Shown here piece by piece: positions 34,330 to 45,257 of a DNA stretch of 64,000 bases. Numbering within the stretch: position 1 is the stretch's first letter; every line of letters starts with the position of its first letter. Origin of the DNA: Lenzites betulinus. Taxonomy: Eukaryota; Basidiomycota; Agaricomycetes; Polyporales; Polyporaceae. The translations under genes and the position numbers were made by a program. The notes beneath the pieces are model-generated. The model saw only the letters and a list, made by a program, of their open reading frames with translations, was not told where the DNA came from and did not search any database. The DNA is taken from positions 99,987 through 163,986 of the forward strand of contig JABYQU010000068.1 in the NCBI GenBank assembly GCA_022264855.1, read 5' to 3'.

Positions 34330-36178
34330 TCAGTCCAGCAAGGGTCGTTCTTCGCCTCTCCTCTCCCGATGTCCGAGGTTCCTGACAAATTCGATAGCGC
34401 AATGCGCCGTTCCGGTTAGCGCAGCCAGACTCCTACCGGGACCTCCCTCGCGATCGTCGACGCGGCCGGCCACGGTCCCCGCCATCCAACCTGCTCCTGC
34501 GATAGCCCAGACCCCCACCAGCGATATCAATGTCCCCGATGCTGAGAAGACCGTGCGGCGCTGGTCGAACGGCCACGGCACGCTGACCGTCTGCGCCCAC
34601 GACCCGGGGCCGACCTGCCGGAAGGCGTGCATGCCGCGCCCCGCAATACCGCTCACGCCTCCCGCGCCGCCGTCGCACCAGAGCACCATGCTCCCGGCTT
34701 CTTCGGCGCGCGCCTTCGCCTGCTCCCACATCGCGAGCCCGATGCTGGGGTGCCAGGTGCGTGCGGGGGCGAGGATGAGCGCTGGGCGCGAGGATAGGTC
34801 CGCGAACGAGGATGCTGTGGTGAAGTCTAAGCAGATGGAGGCCGTGATGTCGATCGGACGCGTGAAGTTGGGTCCCGGGGCCCACTTGGGCGCCGTCCAG
34901 GTCTTCGGATGAGACAGTTCCATCGTGAAGAGCGAGGGCTTTTCGTTTGACGGTGTCATCGAGAATGATTCGGCAACTGCACGACTGTAAGCTGTATGTA
35001 GCGACCGCCTCGGGGGGACTGAACTTACTTGGTACAAGATGCCGCTTGTAGTACTCGTACACAACGCCTTCCCATCCGAGCAGAACCAGGCCGTTGCGCC
35101 TCATGCCGACTTTCCAAACGTCATCAGCGGAGTCCGGGTGCACGAGTTCCTCGAACCCGATACCGTAGTATGTCCCATTGGCAATTTGAGGCCGAATCTT
35201 CTCGAATGCCTCCTTCCGCTCGCCAGGCAGGTTGAAGTGCACAGCGCTCTCGGGCCAGAGTATAACCTTCGCTTGAGACTGTAGGGTCCTCGACTCTGCT
35301 ACGTAATCCTTCAGAGACGGTGGTCCTGTGGCTTCGCCGTTTCGCTGGGGATAGGGCATCGCGCATGCCACACCCAAGGGCGTTACGTCCGGAGCTGAGA
35401 CGGGTGGTGGGCGCTCCGAGATCACATACGACGGCACGGCCAACGCGAGGAGGAAACCGGTCATGACAAGTGTTCGGCGTGTCCGTGGAGATACAGCGGG
35501 TCTGGTTGGCGGAATAGGGCGATCGCGGATCCTGCCATCGTCCACGAGCGATCCGCCGTTTTCTCCTTCAAACCCGTCGCCAACCTCTCCGTTTGGGTTC
35601 GGCCCCATCATCCACGCCCCAGCCACATCTGCGATTATGACGGCCCAAGCAGCCACGACCCAGTTGATCGCGACCTGCCCTCCGACTTGCCGCAGCCAGC
35701 TGTAGCCCCCGAGGTTGACCACAGGGCTCCAAGTGGCGAGTTGACCAATGGGGCTAAGATGTTCTACCGCAGCCCATGTGGTAGCCCAGGTCGCAGGGAA
35801 GAGCGCGGTGCGCGTCCACTGCGTTTGTGACGCGCGTTCCGTGTAGTATCCGACCGCGAGTGACCCTGCAGCTATGGAGCTCGTGACGAGAGAAAGAACG
35901 CCGAGGACGAGCAGGGAGGTGGACGGCGTGGATAGCGAGTGCAAAGATGCTGCGGCGTGGACAACAGCTGTAGCAAGTGAGACAGACGCGACTTGCGCTA
36001 CGCCTCCCTTCCAGTCACTACGGGGGATGACTGTGTCAGTTTGAAGTCTGAGGACAGCGAGAAGGAGGATCAGTGGGGGTAAGGATGGCGTTGGAGTAAG
36101 AGCTCCGAGGGCAAGAATAGGCCCGAGTGTGAGATACACTCGAGAAGGGTGGCTGATAGGTAAGCTTGCTAGGGCCAT
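34330..36178 (-). CDS. Lnt-like carbon-nitrogen hydrolase with N-terminal membrane domain
   Basis: Exons 35029-36178 and 34330-34976 encode 598 residues. The first 250 residues hold about six to eight hydrophobic segments (for example LILLLAVLRL and INWVVAAWAVIIADVAGAW). A nitrilase-fold domain follows with a full Glu-Lys-Cys triad: Glu310 in ILWPESA, Lys378 in EYYKRHLVP and Cys432 in TASICLDF. The splice gives the family wording HLVPIAESFS. The layout is that of bacterial apolipoprotein N-acyltransferase, and similar proteins occur in fungi. The natural acyl acceptor in fungi is not known to me, so I call it an amidase or acyltransferase of unknown substrate in an internal membrane. A final hydrophobic helix near residues 545-565 is likely. 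Confidence 0.82.
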
Positions 36179-36873
36179 TGTAGTGAAAGACGAGAAGAGC
36201 AATGTTCAGTAGACAAATCGCGGCTTTTAAGGGTCGACCAGAAGCAGCACCAGCCGGTGGGGTGTGCTGCGGTAGCAAGCTGAACCTAATACAGCTGCAG
36301 CACTGGGACACTGTGTCTGTGCGATACGCAACTGAAAGATTTACACCGGTGTGTCAAAGCTTACATCCACTCAAGAGTGATTGTGTTGGTTCGAAGGGAC
36401 TGTCCAAGGGGATGACATGGACGTGCAGGAAGGACGGAACCGGTACTATCAGGCGTCTATGTCTCAGATCTAGATTCAGTGCATCGCCGAAAACCCTAAC
36501 CCCGTTCACATAAACGAGTCAATACGCTCTAGTAAATGCTTACTGACCATGATGATGGTGTACTACATCGAAACTACTACTACGATGCTTCATCCACTCC
36601 CTCACTGACAACCAATCCAATGTCCTAGGCTCTGCATCTGGATTGTATGAATTCTAAGCTCATAGATATGGCGGCCACTAAATATACGCAGTCAAGCGGT
36701 TACCTTCAACAACATACAATGCTCGTACAAGAATAATCCGATCCTCCGTTCCCCTGATATTTCATCCCTTGAATGTGGTATTGTCGCCTATATCATACAT
36801 CACGGATGTGTTACATTCCAGTTACAAATGACCCTCCGGACGACAGAGCACTAGCCACTTCGCCGTTCAACGT
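36179..36873. other. Intergenic region downstream of metallothionein gene
   Basis: About 700 bp, AT-richer than its surroundings, spans the Lnt-like gene promoter and the metallothionein 3' end. No gene is seen. Confidence 0.4.
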
Positions 36874-37161
36874 TCAGCACTTGCACTCGCCAGGCTTGCA
36901 CTGGCAGCTACATGCACATAACATGATCAATATCCGTTGTTGAGATCGTAGACACAAGGACGGACCTCTCGCCGCAGCTGCAGCTGGATGAACCACAGTT
37001 GGCCTTGTTCTTGGGCGGCTCACCGCAAGCACAGTTGGGGAAGGAGCAGTCGTCGCTGCTAGCGGTCTGGGTGGCGCACTGGGTCTGGTCGGGCTGCAAT
37101 CGGAGTAAGCATTAATGTACATCAACGATGTGTGTAGCACAGTAGGGGGAAAGCGCACCAT
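36874..37161 (-). CDS. Metallothionein-like Cys-rich protein (copy 1)
   Basis: Three exons join in phase: 37159-37161 (ATG alone), 36966-37093 and 36874-36907, coding 54 residues with 11 cysteines. Four Cys-x-Cys pairs are spread over residues 22-54 (CAC, CSC, CQC, CKC), ending KPGECKC. There are no aromatic residues except one Phe. That is the pattern of small fungal metallothioneins that bind copper or zinc in the cytosol. The short first exon and the phase-2 second intron were fixed by keeping the Cys pattern. A TATATAAG box lies about 75 bp upstream (37235-37242, minus strand), as expected of a strongly inducible gene. Metal choice is not readable from sequence. Confidence 0.72.
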   Translation of the reverse strand: MVRFPPTVLHTSLMYINAYSDCSPTRPSAPPRPLAATTAPSPTVLAVSRPRTRPTVVHPAAAAARGPSLCLRSQQRILIMLCACSCQCKPGECKC

Positions 37162-37583
37162 GGTTACGAGAGTGGGACTTGAGCGAATGTACGTTCGGGC
37201 GGAATCCTGGGTGAGCCTCCCACCGATGCCCTATCTTATATACTGATAGCTGCGGATCCGTGGAGGGCCCAGGATCACGATCTATGATCTGATAATAATA
37301 TGTGCCCACTTCGCTCGGCATGGGGCACAGAGGGGGCAGTGACGGCCCTCAAATAATCAACGTTTGATACGACGAGAGGTCGTCTAGAGCCACCGATGGG
37401 AGCCAGACGGCCCGATAGGCATATCCCGGGCATACACGCAGAACACTCTGTCCTGAATCCTCCGGGAGGTGCCGCACGGGTCATAGGAACGACAGATGTG
37501 GCGGAAGGTTTGCCCGTATTTCGAAGTCTAAAAGACTGACAAATCCCCTCAGACATGACAATAAGTGCACGTTGGCAAATGGA
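37162..37583. promoter_or_regulatory. Promoter region of metallothionein copy 1
   Basis: This holds a minus-strand TATATAAG box at 37235-37242 and the 3' side of copy 2. I could not identify a metal-response element with certainty. Confidence 0.45.
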
Positions 37584-37925
37584 CTATACTATACATCCGG
37601 GCGTTACCGCGCGGATGACGTATAGGTTATGAACAACAGGAGTAGCGCTTCGTTTCTTGTCCGTGCACTCGCAAGGGTCGCACGTACATCTGCATGATAA
37701 CCGCACCGTCAACCTCGTTTGTTCATCATAACCCGGACACAACGTACTCCTGGCCACAGCCGCAGTCCGCTGTGGGACACAACTGGTCCTTGACTGGGCC
37801 AACCTAAACCTTAGCGTAGTTAACGATTTAACGATTTGCATGGTACACTTGAGGTTGGCAATCTACAAGAGTCAGTATTTGATTGCGGCGGATATCAGTA
37901 CAGTAGAGAGACAGCGCACCATCAT
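37584..37925 (-). CDS. Divergent metallothionein-like paralogue (copy 2), possibly decaying
   Basis: I join exons 37920-37925 (Met-Met), 37748-37803 and 37584-37689 into 55 residues. The core reads CPTADCGCGQECTCDPCECT, with seven cysteines, and lines up with the CACG...CGES-CQC-...-ECKC order of copy 1. The last intron interrupts both proteins in the same phase, just after the C-G-x-x unit. Both genes also begin with ATG directly followed by the donor GTGCGC. After the last Cys pair copy 2 runs on for about 25 residues with little Cys, as if its stop had been lost. The first intron is long (116 bp) and uncertain. Confidence 0.42.
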
Positions 37926-38825
37926 GTGAGGTTTGAGCAGAGATATGTTTGAGGATGCGGGGGAACCATGAATGTAGGTGCGCCTCCTACCTGATGCAAT
38001 CGCGTCTTTCATAGATGGAGACCTCAGAGGACGATCTCCCTTCTGACAATAGTTCGCTTCCGCTTCTCTTCGCTGGAGTAACTTGCGCGCAGCAAACGGC
38101 GGAGGGCTCTCCGAGTGTTCGTGTTCGATACCCGGTCACGGATGAGTCCGCCTGAGGCCGGATGGGTCCGCCTGAGTCTGTTCGAGTTGGCGTAGGGGAG
38201 TAGGTCGGTGCCGGTGATGTCCCAATGTAGGTATGTGAATATGAGATTCCTACGTAGGTCAACGCCGATCATATCTGCTTAAAACTGAGTGAAACGCTGG
38301 ATTCCATCGTAGGCTCCGCGCGCAGCTTTTTCGTCTAACCTTTGGCTCGTCATAGTCAGCGCAGATCTACGCACATGCATAGGTGTATTAGTCGATGGTC
38401 AATATTAGTTATATCGGATGGCTCGCCTTGTACTAGCGTATGCACCTGAGCATGCACGATACTACTGCTACGTAGTAGTATAAGTAGGAGTGGTGAGACA
38501 TCTGTTCACAGCATGCTCGGCCTTGAAGATGCTTCTAAACTTATAGCGGAGCAGCTAGACGTGGCGCAAGTTCAATCTTTTGGTAGACATGTTTGCGAAA
38601 GCGTCATAAGTAACGTAGGAGGTGGTAGACTCGAAAGAGTTGTCGGATCCGGAGCTGAGGCAGCTTCAAGCTGGCGCCTTCCACGCATATTTCTCACGCT
38701 CCTAGAACCGGAAAAGAGGCGCCGATAGGATTCTTGCTGCACTCACCGCCAAAACACACCTGAGCGACGGGACAACTGTCCTCTGCCCTACCCACCGGCC
38801 ACAGCTCGTCGCACACGCGTACCAC
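37926..38825. other. Intergenic region upstream of mS23 and metallothionein copy 2
   Basis: About 900 bp. It includes a short direct repeat of the unit GGTCCGCCTGAG/GAGTCCGCCTGAG at about 38144-38180 and a near-palindrome around 38460-38482 (ATACTACTG...TAGTAGTAT). The small ORF at 38513-38728 has no recognisable content and was not called. Confidence 0.4.
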
Positions 38826-39738
38826 ATGGCGACTAAGCGCATTGCGAGCCAGGTCCACAAGCAGGCCTCGCGCCTCCTCCGCGAGGGCTACATCCAGCGC
38901 GAGCCTGCCTGGTACCGCGCCGTGCTGGACAACCCCCCGCTCCCGCTCCCCCCACGCGAACCGCCCTCCCGGACGCACTTTGACACCCCCGAAAACGTCG
39001 CGCTGACACGCCCGTCCCGCGCCACGCCCATCCGCCCGCTGCCCGTGCAGTACGTCGAGGACGAGGTCCGGAAACAGTTCTTCCGCGACCACCCGTTCGA
39101 GGCGTTCCGGGAGACGTCGCTCGTCGAGGGCGCTACGATTGAGAGCGAGCACCCAATACGGGGCGCGGAGTGGAAGAGGCTCAGGCAGAGGGGCCGGAAT
39201 CCCTCGCCAGACGAGTGCGTGCGGCGCCTGTGAAGCTCTGACGTTGTATGCTGACCTTCACCCCAGTGCCGTCCGTTATACGATGAACCTCCACGAACAC
39301 CACGGGATGACGCTGTCGGACGCCTACGCGTCCGCTGTTGCGCAGTTCCGTTCCCTCCGCGCTGAAATCACTGTCGCCCGCCAGGTCGCACTTGCTGAGG
39401 CCGAGCACTATGGCATCGAGTTCGGACCCTCGCAAATTGACATCACGTTCCGGAAGGAGAGCAAGGCATTCGAGACCTTCCAGGACAAGACAGAGCACAT
39501 CCACTCCGTAGAGACCGAGCGGAAACGTTGGAAAGCTGTCGTCGAGCGGCCAGGGAAGCAGGACCAGTGGACGAAGGGGCAGGAGTATACGCGGTTGTGG
39601 AAGGAGGGCGTGCGGCCGGTCTATGCGCCTGTTCTTAATGAACCTGCGATTGCACCAGAGGGCCTACCGACACCGGAGCAGGCGGCACAACAGCTTTCTG
39701 TACAAGCCGACTTTATGGCGATGAACGAAAGACTATAG
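38826..39738 (+). CDS. RSM25: Mitochondrial small-subunit ribosomal protein mS23 (Rsm25)
   Basis: mS23 is a structural protein of the mitochondrial small ribosomal subunit. Exons 38826-39214 and 39267-39738 encode 286 residues. The start RIASQVHKQASRLLREGYI and the block EPAWYRAVLDNPPLPLPPRE are diagnostic of fungal Rsm25. The splice gives NPSPDDAVRYTMNLHEHHGM, again as in the family, and EYTRLWKEG with a family-like C-terminus follows. The basic N-terminus serves as presequence. The gene converges on RPN5 (163 bp between stops). Confidence 0.87.
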
Positions 39739-39901
39739 GAGCCGACAGCTAGCGGGTTTGGTTGCTTCGTACTTTAAATTGGAAATAATTAGACGTTACC
39801 TGTCGCACACCATCCCTCTCACATCCCAGCACTACGATAGCAGAGGAAAGCGAATGCAATGAGTCCATGATGAGTATGCCTACATACAACAATGTCAACT
39901 A

Positions 39902-41715
39902 CTACGACGCCGCCTTTACAGCCCTCGACTGGGCTGCCTGTGCTGCGTTCACGCCCATCCAGGTCTTTTCGACAAGACCAAGGAGTCTCTGCATGTCCGA
40001 ACTCCAATCATTCATCACGTCCTCCGCACTTCTGCTGCTCCGGAAGTTGACAATACCGGCTGGCCTGTCAATGCGCGCCCAAATGGTTGCTGACACGACT
40101 AGCCGGCACAGAACCTCTTCGGTCTGTTGTTGTGTTAGGTCGAGGAGCGATGTTAGGCGGGCGAGGGTGATACGAGTGTAGTACTGTGACACGATACGGA
40201 TATTCTGTAGAGGCATATATATGAATACCGTGGCCAAGAATATTTGACAACACACGCACATGCTCGATAACCCTGGTGTGGAGGTCCTCCCAGAGCTTCT
40301 CGGAGCTGAAGACAGCGGTCGTACGCAGATGAGGCCCGTAGATGGCTTCGATGCCTGGCCACCTCATTAGTTCGGGGGTTGTGAAACACTTCACAAGAGC
40401 GCTGCGAAGCCCGTCAGAACATGGTGAGTAAAGAGGGAGGGACAAACTCACTAATGTAGCTCAAGTTTTGGAAGTGCAGGATCTGCGAACAGTCGGTGGA
40501 GCATGTCAGACTGCTCGTTGTCGTGAGGAGCCAGGACAACATAGTAGACAATGTGCTCGAGTGCCTAACGAAGGATGAGCGTTGCGAGTCTACCGGTGTA
40601 ATGAGTTCGCGCGTACCTCCCGACCACGGCCATTGACGTCCTCTTTGATCGTAGGTGTCTCCCAGACCTTGTGATAGTGCTTTGCAGCATCAAGGTATGA
40701 GCCGGCATGGAGGGCGTATTGGATCATCATGTCATAGTACTTCAGTTTGAGGTCCTATATATTCGTAGATGTTAGCCAACTCGCGTAACACACAGCAGTT
40801 ATGCTTACCTCGTTCGCCTTGTCCTTCAAGAACTCCTCGTTGACCTTGCGGCCGCCTACCCGCACTTTCACCCACTCAGCTTCGCCACCGCCGATCGAGT
40901 CCTTGCCATCCTTCCCGATGTCACCATCCTTGAGATTCGCAAGGGCAATGAGGAAACGCATTTGTTCCAGGAGGAACTCGGTCTTTTCTCGTCGGTCCAT
41001 GGAGGAATATGTCTCGACTTGAAGGTCGCTCAGGAGGTCGGACGCGACCTGCAGAGACTCTTTGCGTGTGACGGGGGTAGCGGTAGAGGCGGTGGCAATT
41101 GTTTCATGGTGGTGGGCCAGGAGGAGGGTAACACGGGCTCGTGGCGTTTCGAGGAAGATCTACAAACTATGGTTGAGTACACAGTCATAACTTCGGGGCG
41201 AAAAGGCGTACCTTGCCCTCAGTAACAGTTCGCAGCGTCTCAATGAGTTCCAGCCATGTCTCCGTGCCCTGCGTTTTCCGGATGTCTTCGAGCCACTCGT
41301 ACGCCTGCTCCACCAGGGCCTGAATGGCCGCTTTCAGTTGGCCATGCTTCTTGCTCAGTGAGCTGATACTGCTGTTGAGCAGCTTGAAGTCCCGGGCCTT
41401 GTACGCTAGCTCGGACGCTTCCTTCACTAGCCGTGTTGTGGACTTAAGGTCGGAAGCCTGCGAGTATACTGGTCAGTGCACGAACCGCTTCTCAAGAGTT
41501 CAATTCAGCTCACATTGCGAGTTTGCTTCTCCAAAACGTAAATCTTGTCGAGGGCGTCCTGCAGCTTGCCCAACTGTACGCGTACACCCATTAGCACACC
41601 AGTCCTCACACCCCCACATAACCCTAGTACGCACCCCTGCGAGCGTCGTCGTCTCCTTCAGCAGCGCATCCACCTCCTTCGTAAAGTCCTTCTCTTGCTT
41701 TTTGGGGTCGGCCAT
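39902..41715 (-). CDS. RPN5: 26S proteasome regulatory subunit Rpn5 (PSMD12)
   Basis: Rpn5 is a PCI-domain subunit of the proteasome lid and scaffolds the deubiquitinase Rpn11. Eight exons join in phase: 41635-41715, 41514-41573, 41212-41457, 40809-41159, 40617-40754, 40452-40564, 40260-40401 and 39902-40204, giving 477 residues. Helical (TPR-like) repeats fill the N-terminal two thirds. Family blocks include KKHGQLKAAIQALVEQA, DLKLKYYDMMIQYALH, HIVYYVVLAPHDNEQSDML and FTTPELMRWPG. The PCI winged helix has RIVSQYYTRITLARLTSLL, TEEVLCRLV and ARIDRPAGIVNF. The spacing and length fit the family. Confidence 0.93.
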
Positions 41716-42054
41716 ATTGTATCGAGCGTGTGCGGTGGAGGGAGGATGCCAGGAGCTGGTCGCGGTTCTTACAGTAGACTGACGCGTCGCGTTCAGGCTC
41801 TCGCTGCCCCTCCTGCCATATCCGGCAGCGCTCCCCGATCCAGTCACGTGTGTGAGCGCTCGTGCGGGCACCGTAGCGCCGAATTGAAAGTGTATCGAAT
41901 CTGCGTCGCGAGTGAGTGGGCTTGTCACGTCGTTATCACTGCGAGTGCGTTCAGAAGCAGAGGAAATAATGATATTCGCATCATCAGAGCCCTACACGCG
42001 TGCCAGCACATCGTACGTATGTAAGCATAAAGTGGGGAGCGCATAGTCGAAGAA
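41716..42054. promoter_or_regulatory. RPN5 promoter region
   Basis: About 340 bp lies between the RPN5 start and the stop of the F-box gene, both on the minus strand. I looked for a proteasome-type PACE motif (GGTGGCAAA) and saw none. Confidence 0.4.
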
Positions 42055-44643
42055 CTATTGACAAACAGGGCTGATGGAGTCCACCAACGCCGAGCCGTTC
42101 GTGTAGTGTGCCGGGGCGGTGGCCGCGGCGGGCGAGGTTGGCTCGGAGTCCACGGGCACGATCTTCTCCTGGTCGTGGGCATAGCTGAGTTCATATGTGG
42201 ACGGGGATCCGGAGGCAGCATGGTTGAGGGTGAACCGAGGGAGGGAGAGGGGCATAGTGGGCATAAAGGAGAACATAAAGCGGATGGGCGCGGTGTAGAA
42301 GCGCACGACGCGGTACGTCAGGTTCGCGACGCCGCTCGCGACGGAGGGCACAAACATGGAGATGGTGGGGAGCGTGTTTTCGGGGCGGCCGCCCTCGTCC
42401 GAGCTCTCGGACGCGGTATCGGAGAGCGCGAGCGACATGGGCTCCGTGCCCTTTTCGTCGGTCTCGGGCACGGCATCGATGCTCTGCTCGCACACGTCCG
42501 GGATGGCCATGATCTCGACCTCCGCGTAGATGGGTGTAGCGTCGATGGAGGCCTCCGCGCGCTCGGGCTCGATCTGCACGCCAAAGTCGACGAGCTCCGG
42601 CTCTGCTTGCACCGCAAACTCGACGACCTCGGGGTGCGCTGACACGCCCACAGACGCCATGGACACCGTCGCGTCGATCGACTTGTCGGCCTTGGGCGGG
42701 GGGACGTACGGCGCGGGCGGCGGCTGGAGCTTGCGCTCCGCCAAGCGGATGTGCTGGATGTGCGGCAGGAACTCCGCGACGCGCTGCCACGCGAGGACGT
42801 TCGCCTCGATCGTCCCCGCGCGGTTCTTCTCGTTGAAGAACTTGAGCGTCTCGAGGTGCGGCGTGAGGTGGCTGAGGAGCACCGCGGTCTGCAGCGGGTT
42901 CTGCACCCACGAGTGCCCGACCTGGAGCCGGAGCAGCGCGCGCGAACATACGACGCGCGTCGCGTACACGTCGTCGCTGCTCAGCTCCGCCGCGTTCACG
43001 ACGAGCCCGAGCGTGTGCAGGCGGCGGCAGTCGCGCGTGAGCGGCACGATGCTCTCGAGCGTGAGCGGGGGCGCGGCGCCGGTGAGCGGGAAGCGCGCGA
43101 AGGGGCACAGCTTGAGGACCTCGATGTTCGGGCAGATGCGCGCGATGTGCTTGATGTCCTGCTCGCGGAAGATGACCGACTCCGGGAGGTCGATCTCGAG
43201 ACGCCAGAGGCGCGGCAGCGCGGAGAGGTACGTGAGCGGGAGCTCGCGCATCGGCAGGTCGCCCCCGCGGGACGTCGCGCGCACGAGCTCGCCGAAGCGG
43301 GACGCACTCGTCGCGTTGATGCGCAGCGACTGCAGGGTGTCTGAGAAGTGGTCGGAGATGACCGTGCACACCTCGTGCCAGTCGAGCGCCGCGGGCGGAT
43401 CCTCCATGACCAGATCGAGCTGCGCGAGGGGGCTCGTGAGGTGTCGCAGGAACGTCGCCAGGTTGGAGGCGTCGCCTGTCAGCGTGAGGTTGCTCAGCTT
43501 CGCGAACGCACCTCGGCGGGGCCCGTCGCGCGTGAGGCGCACCGCTGCCTTGCGGGCCTCGGAGAAGTCGAAGTCAGGTTCCTCCCCAGAGAACACGCCG
43601 CTGTCCGTGCCCCCAACAGAGCTGGGCGTCGAATAGCCCGTCCCGGGGCTGATCTCGTCGAAGAAGCCTTCGACTGCAGTCGTTGTGCGCGCAGACAGGT
43701 CCACCGCGAACGTTTGCAGCTCCGGCAGGCCCGCAGCCCACTTGCCGACCTTCGGCGCGAGCGCGCCGGGAGCAGTGAGCGCGACCTTCTCGAGCGCCGC
43801 GTTCTGCGCAAATGTCTGCGTGAAGTCGTCTGGGAGGTTCGTGTGCAGCGTGAACGCAAATGCGGTGAGCCCCGCGTGGCCTGCGATCTCCGCGAGGACG
43901 TCGTTCAGCTTCGCGCTGCGCATGCCCGCCTCCAGCGTGACGGCCTCCACGCGTGGCCCGAGGAACATGCGCACACGCTCGAGGCTCGCCGCGGACTCGA
44001 CCTTCCACGTGAGCGCGTTGAGGTGCGGGAGCAGGTGCGGCACCGGCTTGTGCTCGTCCAGCAGCGGCAGGATCGTCGGGTGGATGTTGCCCGCGCCCTC
44101 GTTGTACGTGACACTGCGCACGCGCTCGCCGTACGCGAGCAGGCGCGTCCAGTCCTGCTTCTCCGGCGGCTTCGTCTGCGCGCCGCGGGTCGGGACGAGG
44201 GGGAGTGTGAATTCGGAGGTAAGCAATGGCTCCTCCGGACCCAACAGAGACAGAAAGCGTACCAGGCCCAGACCCGGCCGGCGGGCACGTCTGAGGATCG
44301 TGCTCGGGAAGAGACCGAGCAGCGGCGTGAGCGAGTCGAGGTCCCGCCATAGCACGTTCAGCGCGGGCTCCTTGAACGCCTTGCAGGTGCGCGCGAGGCG
44401 CGAGACAGAGCGGCGCCCGCCCGGTGTCTCGAGGATCGCCTCGAGCAGCTTCTGCGTGGCGTCGGCGTCACGGAGGATCGCGGGGAACATCGTCTGCTGG
44501 TACACGGCGTACGGCGTGTAGTTGTCGACGTGGAGCGAGGCGGTAGACTTGCGAGAGCGGAGGCTGGCGAGGCGAGGTCGCGGGATCGCAGAGATGTAGT
44601 CGACGAGAGAGGTGCGGCGGGAGAGGGAGGTTCCGGACGACAT
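42055..44643 (-). CDS. F-box/LRR-like protein
   Basis: A single open exon encodes 862 residues with GC-rich codons. Near residues 75-105 the segment LARTCKAFKEPALNVLWRDL is the basidiomycete F-box-like motif that docks to Skp1 in SCF ubiquitin ligases. About 450 residues of loosely repeating Leu-rich helices and strands follow (LPHLNALTWKVESAASLERV, LTLTGDASNLATFLRHL, LWRLEIDLPESVIF). These would hold the substrate. The C-terminal 250 residues are acidic and disordered. Such proteins are a large, fast-changing family in agaricomycetes, so no substrate can be named. Long ORFs on the opposite strand are GC-skew shadows. Confidence 0.75.
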   Translation of the reverse strand: MSSGTSLSRRTSLVDYISAIPRPRLASLRSRKSTASLHVDNYTPYAVYQQTMFPAILRDADATQKLLEAILETPGGRRSVSRLARTCKAFKEPALNVLWRDLDSLTPLLGLFPSTILRRARRPGLGLVRFLSLLGPEEPLLTSEFTLPLVPTRGAQTKPPEKQDWTRLLAYGERVRSVTYNEGAGNIHPTILPLLDEHKPVPHLLPHLNALTWKVESAASLERVRMFLGPRVEAVTLEAGMRSAKLNDVLAEIAGHAGLTAFAFTLHTNLPDDFTQTFAQNAALEKVALTAPGALAPKVGKWAAGLPELQTFAVDLSARTTTAVEGFFDEISPGTGYSTPSSVGGTDSGVFSGEEPDFDFSEARKAAVRLTRDGPRRGAFAKLSNLTLTGDASNLATFLRHLTSPLAQLDLVMEDPPAALDWHEVCTVISDHFSDTLQSLRINATSASRFGELVRATSRGGDLPMRELPLTYLSALPRLWRLEIDLPESVIFREQDIKHIARICPNIEVLKLCPFARFPLTGAAPPLTLESIVPLTRDCRRLHTLGLVVNAAELSSDDVYATRVVCSRALLRLQVGHSWVQNPLQTAVLLSHLTPHLETLKFFNEKNRAGTIEANVLAWQRVAEFLPHIQHIRLAERKLQPPPAPYVPPPKADKSIDATVSMASVGVSAHPEVVEFAVQAEPELVDFGVQIEPERAEASIDATPIYAEVEIMAIPDVCEQSIDAVPETDEKGTEPMSLALSDTASESSDEGGRPENTLPTISMFVPSVASGVANLTYRVVRFYTAPIRFMFSFMPTMPLSLPRFTLNHAASGSPSTYELSYAHDQEKIVPVDSEPTSPAAATAPAHYTNGSALVDSISPVCQ

Positions 44644-45257
44644 GGCGAACGGGCTCGTTGTGCGCGGCTGGTACTTATTGGAAGACGAGGCTGCGGATGG
44701 GTAGGTTTGGGGTAGGTCCTTGCACGTTGGCCCGGTAATAGATATGCTGGCGATCTCGAGGCTTTGGACAACTGTATGAGAAGGGGGTCAGGGGGCGGAT
44801 GTGAAGGCGAACTGCTTCGTGGACGACACAAGTGTGCAGCGCGACGATGGCGGACGGTGGTCAACCGGTGTCTGCAAAATCGCACAAATATACTACTGGT
44901 GGAAGGAGCGCTCCAGACGGATCCACATGTTGCCAGTGTCGCGCCGCACATTGATAGCGCACCGCAGATGAGAGCTGAAATCATTAGCATGCATGATCAA
45001 CGAGGACATAAGCTCTGCAGAGGTGGATGCAGGCAGCGCGTAGCCGCCCATAACACGGTGGCACGCGCCTCACGTGAGTCGCGACACGCACCGTACGCAC
45101 CTCTGCGGGCCACAGTCGTGGACTCGACGTGGAGAGACCGCCGCCTAGGTGCGGTGCAGTACCCCAGACCACAGCACGGCTGCAGCGAGACTCGAAGGCA
45201 TGCGGATCACAGTGAGCATTCCGTCCAGAAACAAGTCGGCACATACTGGTACACTGC
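44644..45257. promoter_or_regulatory. Promoter region of the F-box gene
   Basis: About 610 bp upstream of the F-box gene start, also holding the SLD2 3' end. No recognisable gene or repeat. Confidence 0.4.

Noticed and set aside
38513..38728. Small ORF MLGLEDASKLIAEQLDVAQ... as a gene
   Set aside because: No family, no splice support, and it lies in the mS23 promoter region.
43348..44352. 334-codon plus-strand ORF inside the F-box gene, and similar long ORFs on the minus strand in other frames (for example 42191-43369)
   Set aside because: The region is GC-rich with strong third-base GC, which opens shadow frames. These translate to Arg/Ala repeats with no family content, while the 862-codon frame carries the F-box-like motif.
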